Below are positions 10,217 through 18,069 of a stretch of DNA of 64,000 nucleotides, piece after piece. Made by a program: the position numbers and the translations under genes. The notes below the pieces were generated by a model that had not been told where the DNA came from, did no database searches, and saw nothing but the letters and a program-made list of their open reading frames with translations. Source of the DNA: Corynebacterium hindlerae (lineage in GTDB: Bacteria > Actinomycetota > Actinomycetes > Mycobacteriales > Mycobacteriaceae). The stretch's first letter is position 1; the number at the start of each line of letters is the position of its first letter. The DNA lies in contig NZ_CP059833.1 in assembly GCF_014117265.1 (NCBI RefSeq), positions 2,077,069 through 2,141,068 of the forward strand. Reading direction: 5' to 3'.

Positions 10217-10937
10217 CTTTGAGAGGGCACACCAGCGACTGCAGTTGGTGTTAGCCCCTGGTCGTGATGGGGAGGACCCCACTAATCCCGACACTGTGCA
10301 GGCCATGCCGATTGTGCTGAATATTCCGAAAAGCAACCGGCCGTCGCGTGTTGAGTTGCTTGAAGCGGCAGCGCGGGCGGTGGTTGCTGTCTGTCTGGAT
10401 CCGCGGGCTGGGGAAGCTACTGCTTTCGCGGACGCGTTGCAGCGGTGGTATGGCGCGCGGATCCGCAAAATCGCTCGTCGGGCGCGCAATGCCCAGTGGG
10501 AGCGAGTGCAAAGTTTGCCTGGAGTCACCGCGGAGCAGGGTGGTGCGCAGGCGCGCGCATTTGTACCGAGCGCGGTTCATGCTACTGAGCCCCTGATCGC
10601 AAAGCTACAGATCGAAGGGACGGATCTTCCAGTAGCGCCACTGGGGGCGGTAGCGACAGGCATTCCGCTGCTGGTGGTGGATGCGTCGTTGGGGATGAGC
10701 GTCGGTAAGTCGGCTGCGCAGGTCGGGCACGCGGCTATGCTGTTGGCGGCGCATTTTTCGACCGATGCAGCGTGGCGCTGGGCCCAGCAAGGGTACCCGC
10801 TGCAAGTCAGGGAGGTTCCCCGCGCGCAGTTTGCCTCGCTGGCTGGCAGGGCGGACGCAGTTGCCGTGCGCGACGCCGGATACACGGAAGTGGCGCCAGG
10901 TTCGGTGACCGTGGTGGGCCTACCTAATGAGTTTTAG
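10194..10937 (+). CDS. PTH2-like (peptidyl-tRNA hydrolase II family) protein
   Basis: The C-terminal half contains GMSVGKSAAQVGHAAM, which matches the signature of the archaeal/eukaryotic-type peptidyl-tRNA hydrolase 2 fold (M-S-x-G-K-x-A-A-Q-x-x-H-A). The N-terminal 100 residues are Arg- and Ala-rich and I do not recognise them. Actinobacteria already have Pth1, so this protein may have another job; hydrolase activity is not shown. The start is uncertain: ATG 10194 and GTG 10203 both overlap the serB end, and neither has a good Shine-Dalgarno, while an internal ATG at 10306 would trim the product. The overlap implies cotranscription with serB. Confidence 0.75.
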   Translation: MLTVLPASFERAHQRLQLVLAPGRDGEDPTNPDTVQAMPIVLNIPKSNRPSRVELLEAAARAVVAVCLDPRAGEATAFADALQRWYGARIRKIARRARNAQWERVQSLPGVTAEQGGAQARAFVPSAVHATEPLIAKLQIEGTDLPVAPLGAVATGIPLLVVDASLGMSVGKSAAQVGHAAMLLAAHFSTDAAWRWAQQGYPLQVREVPRAQFASLAGRADAVAVRDAGYTEVAPGSVTVVGLPNEF

Positions 10938-11065
10938 GAGCAGCTGCTGAGCCGTGTGCAACGCTTGTCGACGACCGTTGTTGTTGTGACAGCTGCGCCA
11001 TGAGTGATTGGTAGTTAGTATGAAACAGATACGGTTTTCATTTTTTTACTTAGAGGATGGATGAC

Positions 11066-11839
11066 ATGACGAATCCTTTTGATGGATCTCCAGAACCCCA
11101 GAGCTACGGCTATCAGCAGCCCGGGTACGCACCACAACCGGGTGCGCAGAAAGTTATCCCACCTGGATCCTTCGACGCAATGGATTCCCTCACTCAAGCG
11201 TGGCGGATCATCACGGAAAAGCCCTTGGGGTGGTTGCTGTCCTCGGTCGTCTACTTCGCTATTTTTGGCGTCATTGCATTCTTTGGCTACATTTTGTTCA
11301 TGGTCAATGTGGCCCTGATCCCCGAGGGATCTGACGAATTCCCGGTCATGTCATTTGTGACGTTCTGCGTGTTGCTTTTAGTGGGAACAATTTCACTTTT
11401 GCTGTGGGGGCTAGTACTGACCCGCGAAGCGGTTTATGCTGCTGGTGGAAAACGTCCAGAATTTAAAGAGTTTTTCACTTTCAAGCGGTGCGGAATTTTG
11501 TTTGTGGGTTCCATCCTGATTGCTTTGGCTTCGATGTTAGGTTTTCTGGTGTTCATCATTGGCTCATTCGTGGTTTCGATCGCGTTGATGTTTGTCATGC
11601 CAGCTCTTGTGTTCGATGACATGTCTATTGGTGCGGCGTTCAAGTCATCGTTTGACGTGGTGAAAGCTAACTTGGGGCAAACCCTATTGTTGTTCGTCCT
11701 GATTGCGATCCTCAACGGCATCGGCGGATCACTTGGCGCCGCTACTATAGTCACTGTCCCATTCGGAGTGATTGCGACGGCGCACGCTTACATGAAGGCG
11801 GCAGGGCGCCCACTGCAACATCGCAACCCCACCGCCTAA
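11066..11839 (+). CDS. Multi-pass membrane protein with Pro/Tyr-rich N-terminus (paralogue 1)
   Basis: The roughly 257-residue protein starts MTNPFDGSPEPQSYG, has a short Gln/Pro/Tyr-rich cytoplasmic tail, then about six hydrophobic segments (starting near residues 55, 95, 150, 180, 215 and 240). Function is unknown. It is a paralogue of the next gene: both begin MTNPFD and share the pattern A(M/V)-(D/E)SL-QAW-I near residues 40-70 and the final ATIVTVP/ALVTVP...IA-AHA segment. I chose ATG 11066 because AGAGGA ends 12 bases upstream, rather than the ATG at 11057 that almost touches it. The tandem pair suggests a duplication. Confidence 0.85.
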   Translation: MTNPFDGSPEPQSYGYQQPGYAPQPGAQKVIPPGSFDAMDSLTQAWRIITEKPLGWLLSSVVYFAIFGVIAFFGYILFMVNVALIPEGSDEFPVMSFVTFCVLLLVGTISLLLWGLVLTREAVYAAGGKRPEFKEFFTFKRCGILFVGSILIALASMLGFLVFIIGSFVVSIALMFVMPALVFDDMSIGAAFKSSFDVVKANLGQTLLLFVLIAILNGIGGSLGAATIVTVPFGVIATAHAYMKAAGRPLQHRNPTA

Positions 11840-11954
11840 CTACCGGCCCGTTTTCCCTCTTCCAGTTTCGCAGATCACAACTTTCAATTAGTCTTGTTTA
11901 GTCAGTGAAAAGTTAACTGCATGAAAATGAAGAGGATCGAAAGGTCGTAGCACC

Positions 11955-12806
11955 GTGACTAATCCCTTTGACAATTCGGGAGAGAACTCATCTGCCTCCC
12001 CGTTTAACGCACCACACCCGGGGCAACCTGCCGGAAACCCAGGCGCGCAGTACGGGGGCTACCAGGACACGAACGGTGGATACGCCGGATACCAGGGTTA
12101 CGGCGGCTACCATAACGATCCATCCCAAACGGCGAAGGCCGGGAGATTTGAAGCGGTTGAGTCGCTTGGCCAAGCATGGAAAATCTTCATGGAAAATCCC
12201 GTTCCTTGGATCGTGGGAACGCTCGTCTATGGTTGCCTCGCCGCCATACCGATGTTGATTGGCATGTTTTCCATGATCGTGGCAGCGATTAACGCAGACT
12301 CGGACCCGGATTCTGTACCAGCTTTCCCAATGGGAGGCTTTTTCGTCGGAATCGTGATCCTGGTCATCGCTATCTCCTTCTTGCAGCTGCTCATCTTCCG
12401 TAATGCGCGGCAGGTGATTGGGGGACAGCCGGTCACAGTAGCGGACTTTTTCGCTTTCCATGGCATCGGAAAGATGTTTGTTGTGGCCCTGCTATTGGGC
12501 ATCGCGGTACAAATCGGTGGCACCGTCGTGATCGGCAGTTTCATTGTGTCCTTCTTCGGAATGTTCGCAGTCGCGGCGTCCGCAGATCCTCACACTTCAA
12601 TTATTAGTAGCTTCCAAAAGTCCTTCGACATTATTCTTGCGAACTTCGCGCAGGCTATCCTCCTGTTCATCATTTCCAGCCTGGTTGCTATGGTGGGATT
12701 CCTTATTCTCGGTGTTGGGGCTTTGGTCACTGTTCCGGTGTCCTACATCGCCATCGCTCACGCTTTCGCCCGTGCTACGAACGTTCCAGTAATGCAGCGT
12801 GCTTAG
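11955..12806 (+). CDS. Multi-pass membrane protein with Gly/Tyr-rich N-terminus (paralogue 2)
   Basis: The 283-residue protein begins at GTG 11955 (MTNPFDNSGENSS) behind GAGGATCGAAAGG. It has a longer Gly/Tyr-rich N-terminal tail (GGYAGYQGYGGYH) than its upstream paralogue, followed by six predicted membrane segments. The shared N-terminus, the QAW-IF-ENP motif and the C-terminal helix mark it as the duplicate of the 11066 gene. No function is known to me. The 115-bp spacer has no terminator, so the two are probably cotranscribed. Its stop codon overlaps the stop of the leftward acyl-CoA synthetase gene by three bases. Confidence 0.85.
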   Translation: MTNPFDNSGENSSASPFNAPHPGQPAGNPGAQYGGYQDTNGGYAGYQGYGGYHNDPSQTAKAGRFEAVESLGQAWKIFMENPVPWIVGTLVYGCLAAIPMLIGMFSMIVAAINADSDPDSVPAFPMGGFFVGIVILVIAISFLQLLIFRNARQVIGGQPVTVADFFAFHGIGKMFVVALLLGIAVQIGGTVVIGSFIVSFFGMFAVAASADPHTSIISSFQKSFDIILANFAQAILLFIISSLVAMVGFLILGVGALVTVPVSYIAIAHAFARATNVPVMQRA

Positions 12807-14194
12807 TCTGCGGTGAGATGACGGCGCAGGATTTTTCCCGCAGCCGAGCGCGGGATGTGCGACACAAAGTGCACCTTGCGTAGCTGTTCGTGCCGGGCCA
12901 CTTGTGTGGCCACTGCTGTCATGATGGTGTCTTGGTCGGCCTCACTGCCGGAGTGCAGCACCACGTAGGCCTCGGGTTGTTCCTCCCCATCTGGCCCGTA
13001 GCCTCGGGTCACCGCAGCGTCCGCAACTTCGGGGTGCGTCATCACGATGCGTTCCAGTTTCACGGGGGATACCTGGAACCCGTGGTATTTGATGAGGTCT
13101 TTGAGCCGGTCGATAACGGTGTGGGAGCCGTCTGGATTTTCCCGAACGAGGTCTCCGGTGCGCAACCAGCCGTCGATAAGCGTGCGGCTGCTCACGTCGG
13201 GGTCGCCGAGGTAGCCTGCCATGACCTGCGGGCCACGCACCCACATTTCGCCCTCAGTGGCCTCGGCGAGGGTGTGGGGATCGCGGATGCTGATTTCCGT
13301 ATCAGGCAGGGGGTGCCCGATCGCCTCCAAGGGGGTGCCGGGGCGCCATGCCAAGTGTGTTACCGGGGAGGACTCGGTGAGCCCAAAGCCCTGTATCACT
13401 CGCGCACCGGTGCGCTCTGCTGCGCGACGCGCCAACGCAGGATCAAGTGGCGCTGCTCCAGAGACGATCGTGGTGAGCGAGGAAAACTTATACTCAGCCG
13501 GTGCCGACGCCAGCACAGCGGCCAGTGGCGGTGCAATGAAAGTAAGAGCAACATCGTGGCGATCATGGGCGGCAAGGAAAGAATCCTTAGCAAAATTTTG
13601 CGCTACCACCCGGGCGCGCATCGCTAGGGGAACATTCAGCAGCGCGGTTAGCCCGTAAATGTGGCTAAACGGCAGTACTGAAAGACACGTTTCCCCCGCC
13701 TGCAGAGGAAGCACCTGGGAAAATTGCCGAACATTGGCTGCGAGTGCGCGGTGAGGCAGCATCACTGCCTTCGGGGTGCCAGTGGTTCCAGAAGAAAACG
13801 GCAGGCAGGCAAGTTGCTCAGGGGAGATCCGCGGGGCCGGGCTCGGCAACGAACCACGCGGACGTACCACCTCCCGCACGTTCGTTTCATCCACCAGTAG
13901 CGACGCGGCGACGCTGCGTAGCATGGCGTCACGCTCGTCCGAACGAAGATGGAGGGGGAGAGGCACGACGATTGCGCCAAGCTTCACGACGCCGTGGAAC
14001 ACCGTTGCAAAGTCCGCACCGTTTCCTAGTTGGACACCCACGACGTCATGCTGGCCGATACCTCGGGCGGCGAGCTGCGCCGCGCAGTCAACGACACGCT
14101 CCGCGAGCTGCGGGTACGTGAGCGTGAGATCTCCGGAGATCATCGCAGTGGTTTCGGGGAGCTCCCCACCGAACACAGCTTCATATAGGGACAT
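12803..14194 (-). CDS. AMP-dependent acyl-CoA synthetase/ligase family enzyme
   Basis: The protein belongs to the ANL superfamily, which activates carboxylic acids as acyl-adenylates and usually transfers them to CoA. At 463 residues it is shorter than typical FadD enzymes (about 540). The A3 loop is FSSGTTGTPKAVML (about 132-145), A5 is GFGLTESSPVTH, A7 is GWLRTGD, A8 region is RLKDLIKYHGFQVSP, and the catalytic Lys is in PRSAAGKILRR near the end. The substrate cannot be told from the sequence; 4-coumarate-CoA-ligase-like and medium-chain fatty acid specificities are both possible. Its ATG overlaps the dinG stop (TAATG), so it is translationally coupled behind dinG. Confidence 0.88.
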   Translation of the reverse strand: MSLYEAVFGGELPETTAMISGDLTLTYPQLAERVVDCAAQLAARGIGQHDVVGVQLGNGADFATVFHGVVKLGAIVVPLPLHLRSDERDAMLRSVAASLLVDETNVREVVRPRGSLPSPAPRISPEQLACLPFSSGTTGTPKAVMLPHRALAANVRQFSQVLPLQAGETCLSVLPFSHIYGLTALLNVPLAMRARVVAQNFAKDSFLAAHDRHDVALTFIAPPLAAVLASAPAEYKFSSLTTIVSGAAPLDPALARRAAERTGARVIQGFGLTESSPVTHLAWRPGTPLEAIGHPLPDTEISIRDPHTLAEATEGEMWVRGPQVMAGYLGDPDVSSRTLIDGWLRTGDLVRENPDGSHTVIDRLKDLIKYHGFQVSPVKLERIVMTHPEVADAAVTRGYGPDGEEQPEAYVVLHSGSEADQDTIMTAVATQVARHEQLRKVHFVSHIPRSAAGKILRRHLTAD

Positions 14195-16158
14195 TAGCTG
14201 GCCACCAACCTTTTCAACGCAGCTTTAGCAGTATCGGAATTTGTTGTCGCCCAGAACGCAGGCATCGATTTACGCAGGAAAGAACCGTAACGCTTTGTCA
14301 CCAACCGGTTATCCAACACGGCAACCACACCCCGATCAGTGACGTGGCGGAGCAACCGGCCCGCGCCCTGCGCCATCAGCAACGCAGCATGAGTCGCGGC
14401 GACCTCCATGAACCCATTGCGCCCTTCAGCATCGGCTGCATCCTTTCGTGCCTGCAACAGCGGATCATCGGGGCGCGGGAACGGAATCCTATCAATGAAC
14501 ACCAGTGAGCAGGCGCTGCCTGGAACATCCACGCCCTGCCACAGTGTTAAAGTGCCGAACAAGCACGAATTCTCATCGGCAGCAAACTTTGCCACCAGCG
14601 CACCCGTGGAATCATCACCTTGGCAGTAGACATCAAAAGGCAGGCGCAGCCGCATCGCTTCCGTTACTTGCTCCGCGGCGCGCCGGGAAGAAAACAAACC
14701 CAGTGTTCGGCCACCGGTAGCCATGATCAGTTCGTATATCTCATCCAGGGTTTCTTGTGGCACGCCGTCGCGACCTGGATCCGGAAGATGACGAGCAACG
14801 TACAAAATCCCCGACTTTGCCGGATCAAACGGAGTTCCCGCATCGAGGCTGTCCCATGATCCCTTCGGGAGCCCCCAGCTGGCTGCCATAGCATCAAAAT
14901 TCCCGCCGATCGTCAGCGTCGCACTGGCCAAGATCACGGTCTGCTGCTCAAATAGCCGAGTATGCAGCAGACCAGCAACCGAAAGCGGTGCCACTCGCAG
15001 CACACTGCCGCGACGCTCATCGCGGCTCAGCCACACCACGTCGGAGTGCTGAGATGGGTCTGACTGGGCAAACACCTCCAGGGTGCGCACGATGGCGTCA
15101 TGAAGATCCAACAAGTGGTTGCTGAGGGATTGTCGTTCGGCAAACCGCTCCGGCTGGTTCGCCGACTCACCGTCCGGGGCGCGTTGGATCGTGTCCCGCA
15201 GTGACCACAGCGAATCCTTAAGCGCAATCAAGCTATGTTGGGCTGACTCTGGCATCTGCTTCCACCGCCCTTCTGGGGCGGTGAGAAAGGCGTCGTCAAG
15301 CTCTTTTGCTAGCTCCGAAACCTTCTCTTCGCGCCCCTCTGCGCCCAACTTCCCAGCGCGCTTGGCCGTGAGATTCAGGGAGGTCACAGAAATTTCGTTG
15401 GTAGCAACCGCAGTGATACGACCGTCGAGCTCATGGGCCTCATCAATGATGACGACCTCGTGTTCCGGCAGGATATTGATGTCGGCGAGAGCATCGATTG
15501 CCAAAAGGGCGTGGTTGGTGACGATAATGTCCACATCCTTCGTGGCGCGCCGGGCCTTCTCCGCGAAGCAATCCTCACCATGGGGGCAGCGACTCGCCCC
15601 GAGGCACTCGCGGGACGACACACTCAGCTGCCGCCAGGCCAGATCCGGGACGCCGGGCTCCAAATGGTCCCGATCGCCCGTCTCGGTTTCTGATGCCCAC
15701 TCATGCAGGCGGGCCACATGTTTGCCCAGCCAGGACAGCTCCTCCTCATTGATCAAGGCATCGGGATCATCCAGCTGTGACTGCGCGACCTTGTTCTGGC
15801 ACAGGTAATTCTGTCGCCCTTTCATAATCGCGAATGTTGGTTTCTTCGGCAGCAGTGGCTCCAGCGCTTCTGCCAGTCGCGGTAAGTCTCGTTCCACAAG
15901 CTGGCGCTGCAGGGCGATGGTCGCGGTGGACACGATCACGGTAGTCCCCGTCTCCTGCGCGTGGCGGATCGCCGGCACCAGATAAGCCAACGATTTGCCC
16001 GTGCCTGTGCCTGCTTGGACCGCCAAGTGCCGCTCGTGCTCCATCGCCCGAGTCACCGCGTCAGCCATGCGGGCCTGGCCTTCACGGCGCGTTCCCCCAA
16101 GCGCAGCTACAGCGGCGTCGAGCAGTTCACTGGTATCAGGGGCGGAAGTGGCAGACAT
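14194..16158 (-). CDS. dinG: ATP-dependent DNA helicase, DinG/XPD family
   Basis: DinG-type helicases are 5'-3' SF2 enzymes with an iron-sulfur cluster that resolve R-loops and other structures. The 654-residue protein has Walker A GTGTGKS (Lys55), four Cys at 120, 185, 191 and 197 that fit the 4Fe-4S site, DEAH at 239-242, and motif VI in QGAGRLLRH near residue 610. The order dinG - pncB matches Mycobacterium Rv1329c-Rv1330c, but here a sigma factor, an acidic protein and a pseudogene lie between them. The acyl-CoA synthetase gene overlaps its stop by one base. Confidence 0.93.
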   Translation of the reverse strand: MSATSAPDTSELLDAAVAALGGTRREGQARMADAVTRAMEHERHLAVQAGTGTGKSLAYLVPAIRHAQETGTTVIVSTATIALQRQLVERDLPRLAEALEPLLPKKPTFAIMKGRQNYLCQNKVAQSQLDDPDALINEEELSWLGKHVARLHEWASETETGDRDHLEPGVPDLAWRQLSVSSRECLGASRCPHGEDCFAEKARRATKDVDIIVTNHALLAIDALADINILPEHEVVIIDEAHELDGRITAVATNEISVTSLNLTAKRAGKLGAEGREEKVSELAKELDDAFLTAPEGRWKQMPESAQHSLIALKDSLWSLRDTIQRAPDGESANQPERFAERQSLSNHLLDLHDAIVRTLEVFAQSDPSQHSDVVWLSRDERRGSVLRVAPLSVAGLLHTRLFEQQTVILASATLTIGGNFDAMAASWGLPKGSWDSLDAGTPFDPAKSGILYVARHLPDPGRDGVPQETLDEIYELIMATGGRTLGLFSSRRAAEQVTEAMRLRLPFDVYCQGDDSTGALVAKFAADENSCLFGTLTLWQGVDVPGSACSLVFIDRIPFPRPDDPLLQARKDAADAEGRNGFMEVAATHAALLMAQGAGRLLRHVTDRGVVAVLDNRLVTKRYGSFLRKSMPAFWATTNSDTAKAALKRLVAS

Positions 16159-16238
16159 GGCAACTTTCTTCAGAACAGGGATCCCATGGAAATACAGCTA
16201 GTGTAGCGTGCTTCGTTCACCGCTAACGGGCAACGACA

Positions 16239-16282
16239 AAACCGGCCATCCACTAGGCGAGAAGCCTAGTAGCAGCCGGTTT
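16239..16282 (-). terminator. Terminator between the Asp-rich pseudogene and dinG
   Basis: AAACCGGC (16239-16246) pairs with GCCGGTTT (16275-16282), with an inner CTAGGC/GCCTAG stem. On the minus strand it is followed by TTTTGTCG, so it ends leftward transcription coming from the sigma-factor side before dinG. Confidence 0.8.
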
Positions 16283-16299
16283 GCGTTAGGGAAGTGGTC

Positions 16300-16967
16300 T
16301 TATGCGTAGTCGCCAGCGTCTGGCTGGGCGTCCATGTCGATATCGATGGTTGGGGCCAGATCGGAAGTGACTTCCTTGTAGTCGTCGTAGAACTGATCGT
16401 TGTCAGTTTCGAAGCCCTTGAGATCCGCGTAGCCGTCGAAGTCGGTATCGAAGAGCGCTTCGTCGGTCATGCCGTCACCGTCGGTGTCGATGCGGACTAC
16501 ATCTGGGGTGCCGTCGCCGTCGCTGTCGTCGATCTTGCGAGTCGCATCATCAGAAGCAGCAGGGGTTTCCGCTGCAGGTGCCTCGGAAGCTGGTTGTCAG
16601 AGGTTGGCGCCTCGGTTCGGGTTTCCGGCACTGGGGTCGCAGCCGCAGCAGGAGGTTCCTGTGCCGGTGGGGCGTCGGTGCTGCCTTCCCCTCAGCTTCC
16701 GGTGCGTTGCTGCGGATTCCTTGGGAGAAGGCATCATTGCTTACTGATTGCTGCGCGTCGGAGAGCTGTCCCTGGCCGGAAGTGCTGTCAACTACGCCGT
16801 CGTTGTCGTTGTCGTTGTCGTAGAGGTGAACATCTATCTTGCCGTCGCCGTCGGTGTCCAGTTCCACCTTGTTGATGCGGCTGTTGTCATCAGTGTCGGA
16901 CAGGTGGGTTTCGATCAGACCATCATTGTTCTGGTCGAGGGAGCACCCGCTGTCAATTAGTTGTGAA
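16300..16967 (-). pseudogene. Decayed gene for an Asp-rich, calcium-binding-repeat-like protein
   Basis: Three minus-strand frames together encode one protein. The 5' part carries DSGCSLDQNNDGLIETHL and LDTDGDGKIDVHLYDNDNDN (type-3 thrombospondin-like DxDGDG repeats). A Pro/Ala-rich linker follows in a second frame (DAPPAQEPPAAAATPVPE). The 3' part, in a third frame, carries SDGDGTPDVVRIDTDGDGM and ends DMDAQPDAGDYA. The frame changes fall near 16675 and 16590, both inside the linker. No start codon, ribosome site or signal peptide precedes the first repeat; instead the frame runs upstream into family C repeat copy C2. I infer a truncated, doubly frameshifted relic; sequencing error could explain the shifts but not the missing 5' end. 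Confidence 0.75.
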
Positions 16968-16988
16968 TGATTTGGGTGTTTTCTCCCG

Positions 16989-17014
16989 AAACCCGGAAAA
17001 TGCTTCCCGGGTTT
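16989..17014. repeat. Family C palindrome, single-hairpin copy C2
   Basis: AAACCCGG (16989-16996) pairs with CCGGGTTT (17007-17014) around AAAATGCTTC. It has the same CCCGGG/TTT core as the copies at 637 and 54322 but lacks the second hairpin. It lies between the sigma factor stop and the pseudogene, and could also serve as a weak terminator for the sigma gene. Confidence 0.75.
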
Positions 17015-17029
17015 GCGAAGGAAAGGCGC

Positions 17030-17599
17030 CTACAGCCCGGCTTCGCGTAGGGCGTCGAGAAGCTTGGCGCGGGCGCGACTGATGCGGCTTTTCACGGTTT
17101 GGGTGGGGATGCCTTGCTGATCGGCGATGTCTTGATAACTCAGCCCACCGTATTCCCGGAGGACGAGGGCTTCGCGGAACTCGTCGGGCAGCGTGGAGAG
17201 GGCGTCGCGGATCACGACTCCGGCCGTGACCTGATCGTCCACTCCTGATCCCGGCGCGACTTGGTCGATACCGGCGTCATCGTCTGGGATTTCGCGACGT
17301 TTGCGAACGATTTGTAGGGCAGCGTTGGACGCGATTCGGTATGCCCAGGTGGAGAATTTGGCTTTGCCGTCGAAGCGGTGGAGGTTTTGCCAGGCTGCGG
17401 TGAGGGCGTTTTGGATGGCGTCTTCGGCGTCGTGGCGGTTGCCGGTGATGGATAGGCACACGGACCACATACGGTTGGAGGCGGAGCGGGCCAGGACACC
17501 GAAGGCACGCTCGTCACCTGCTTGGGCGCGGGCGAGGAGTTCGGCTTCGGTGGGGCCGGTTGTGGCGTCGTCGAAGGCGGTGAGTGAGACGTCGGTCAT
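17030..17599 (-). CDS. ECF-type RNA polymerase sigma factor
   Basis: The 189-residue protein has sigma region 2 (about residues 28-95, with DAEDAIQNALTAAW and KFSTWAYRIASN) and region 4 (about 130-185, with LPDEFREALVLREYGGLSYQDIA and a QTVKSRISRARAKL recognition helix), without regions 1 and 3. It is an extracytoplasmic-function sigma factor. It starts four bases after the stop of the acidic gene, with GGAGG inside that gene's end. There is no zinc-binding anti-sigma gene (HxxxCxxC) next to it. I do not recall an ECF gene at this place in C. glutamicum, so it may be lineage-specific. The regulon is unknown. Confidence 0.92.
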   Translation of the reverse strand: MTDVSLTAFDDATTGPTEAELLARAQAGDERAFGVLARSASNRMWSVCLSITGNRHDAEDAIQNALTAAWQNLHRFDGKAKFSTWAYRIASNAALQIVRKRREIPDDDAGIDQVAPGSGVDDQVTAGVVIRDALSTLPDEFREALVLREYGGLSYQDIADQQGIPTQTVKSRISRARAKLLDALREAGL

Positions 17600-17602
17600 G
17601 GG

Positions 17603-17947
17603 TTATACCTCCATCCCGAAGTCACCGTCGAAATCGTCGTCGAATTCAACGCTTTCTTCCGGCTCGGGTTGTTCGATGGGGAAGTCATCGATCGGGAAGT
17701 CGGGGTGCTCGAGGTGATTGGCTTCCTCAGGTCCCTCGGTTTCTTCGAAGAACACGGAGTCGGGGATCAGATCGCTTTCGGGTGCTGGAGTGTCTGGAGA
17801 GGTTGCGACTGCGAGGAGCGCTTCTAGGTCAAGGTCGTCTGGTGTCGCATCCGCACCATACATCTCTGACACAGGTGGTAGAATAGAGTGCTCTGGTGCG
17901 GAAGCGCCGTCGTCAAACTCTGCGGCGAGATCAATGTCGTGCGTCAT
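17603..17947 (-). CDS. Highly acidic hypothetical protein upstream of the sigma factor
   Basis: The 114-residue product is very rich in Asp, Glu and Pro (for example EFDDDFDGDFGMEV at the end), has no Cys, no membrane segment and few basic residues. I do not recognise a family. AGGAGGTGA nine bases before its ATG is an excellent ribosome site, and the sigma gene starts four bases after its stop, so both are one operon. Because it occupies the place of an anti-sigma partner, a role in controlling the sigma factor is possible, but this is inference. It resembles an intrinsically disordered protein. Confidence 0.75.
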   Translation of the reverse strand: MTHDIDLAAEFDDGASAPEHSILPPVSEMYGADATPDDLDLEALLAVATSPDTPAPESDLIPDSVFFEETEGPEEANHLEHPDFPIDDFPIEQPEPEESVEFDDDFDGDFGMEV

Positions 17948-18069
17948 TTGTGTTGTTCACCTCCTGTCCACTGGTATGGGTGGGTTGGCGACGCCTGACA
18001 CGCCGGCCCTTGCGCAGTTATGATGCGCGAGCCGGGGGTGAAAGTTCCCCAGCTCCCCATACTGTGGGG
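17948..18069 (-). promoter_or_regulatory. Promoter region of the acidic protein-sigma operon
   Basis: On the minus strand this 122-bp stretch contains GGGGAACTTT (GGAAC at 18048-18044), which resembles the -35 element of ECF-type promoters and would fit autoregulation. The matching -10 is not clear. A small hairpin, CCCCA (18055-18059) with TGGGG (18065-18069), lies directly after the pncB stop. Confidence 0.35.
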
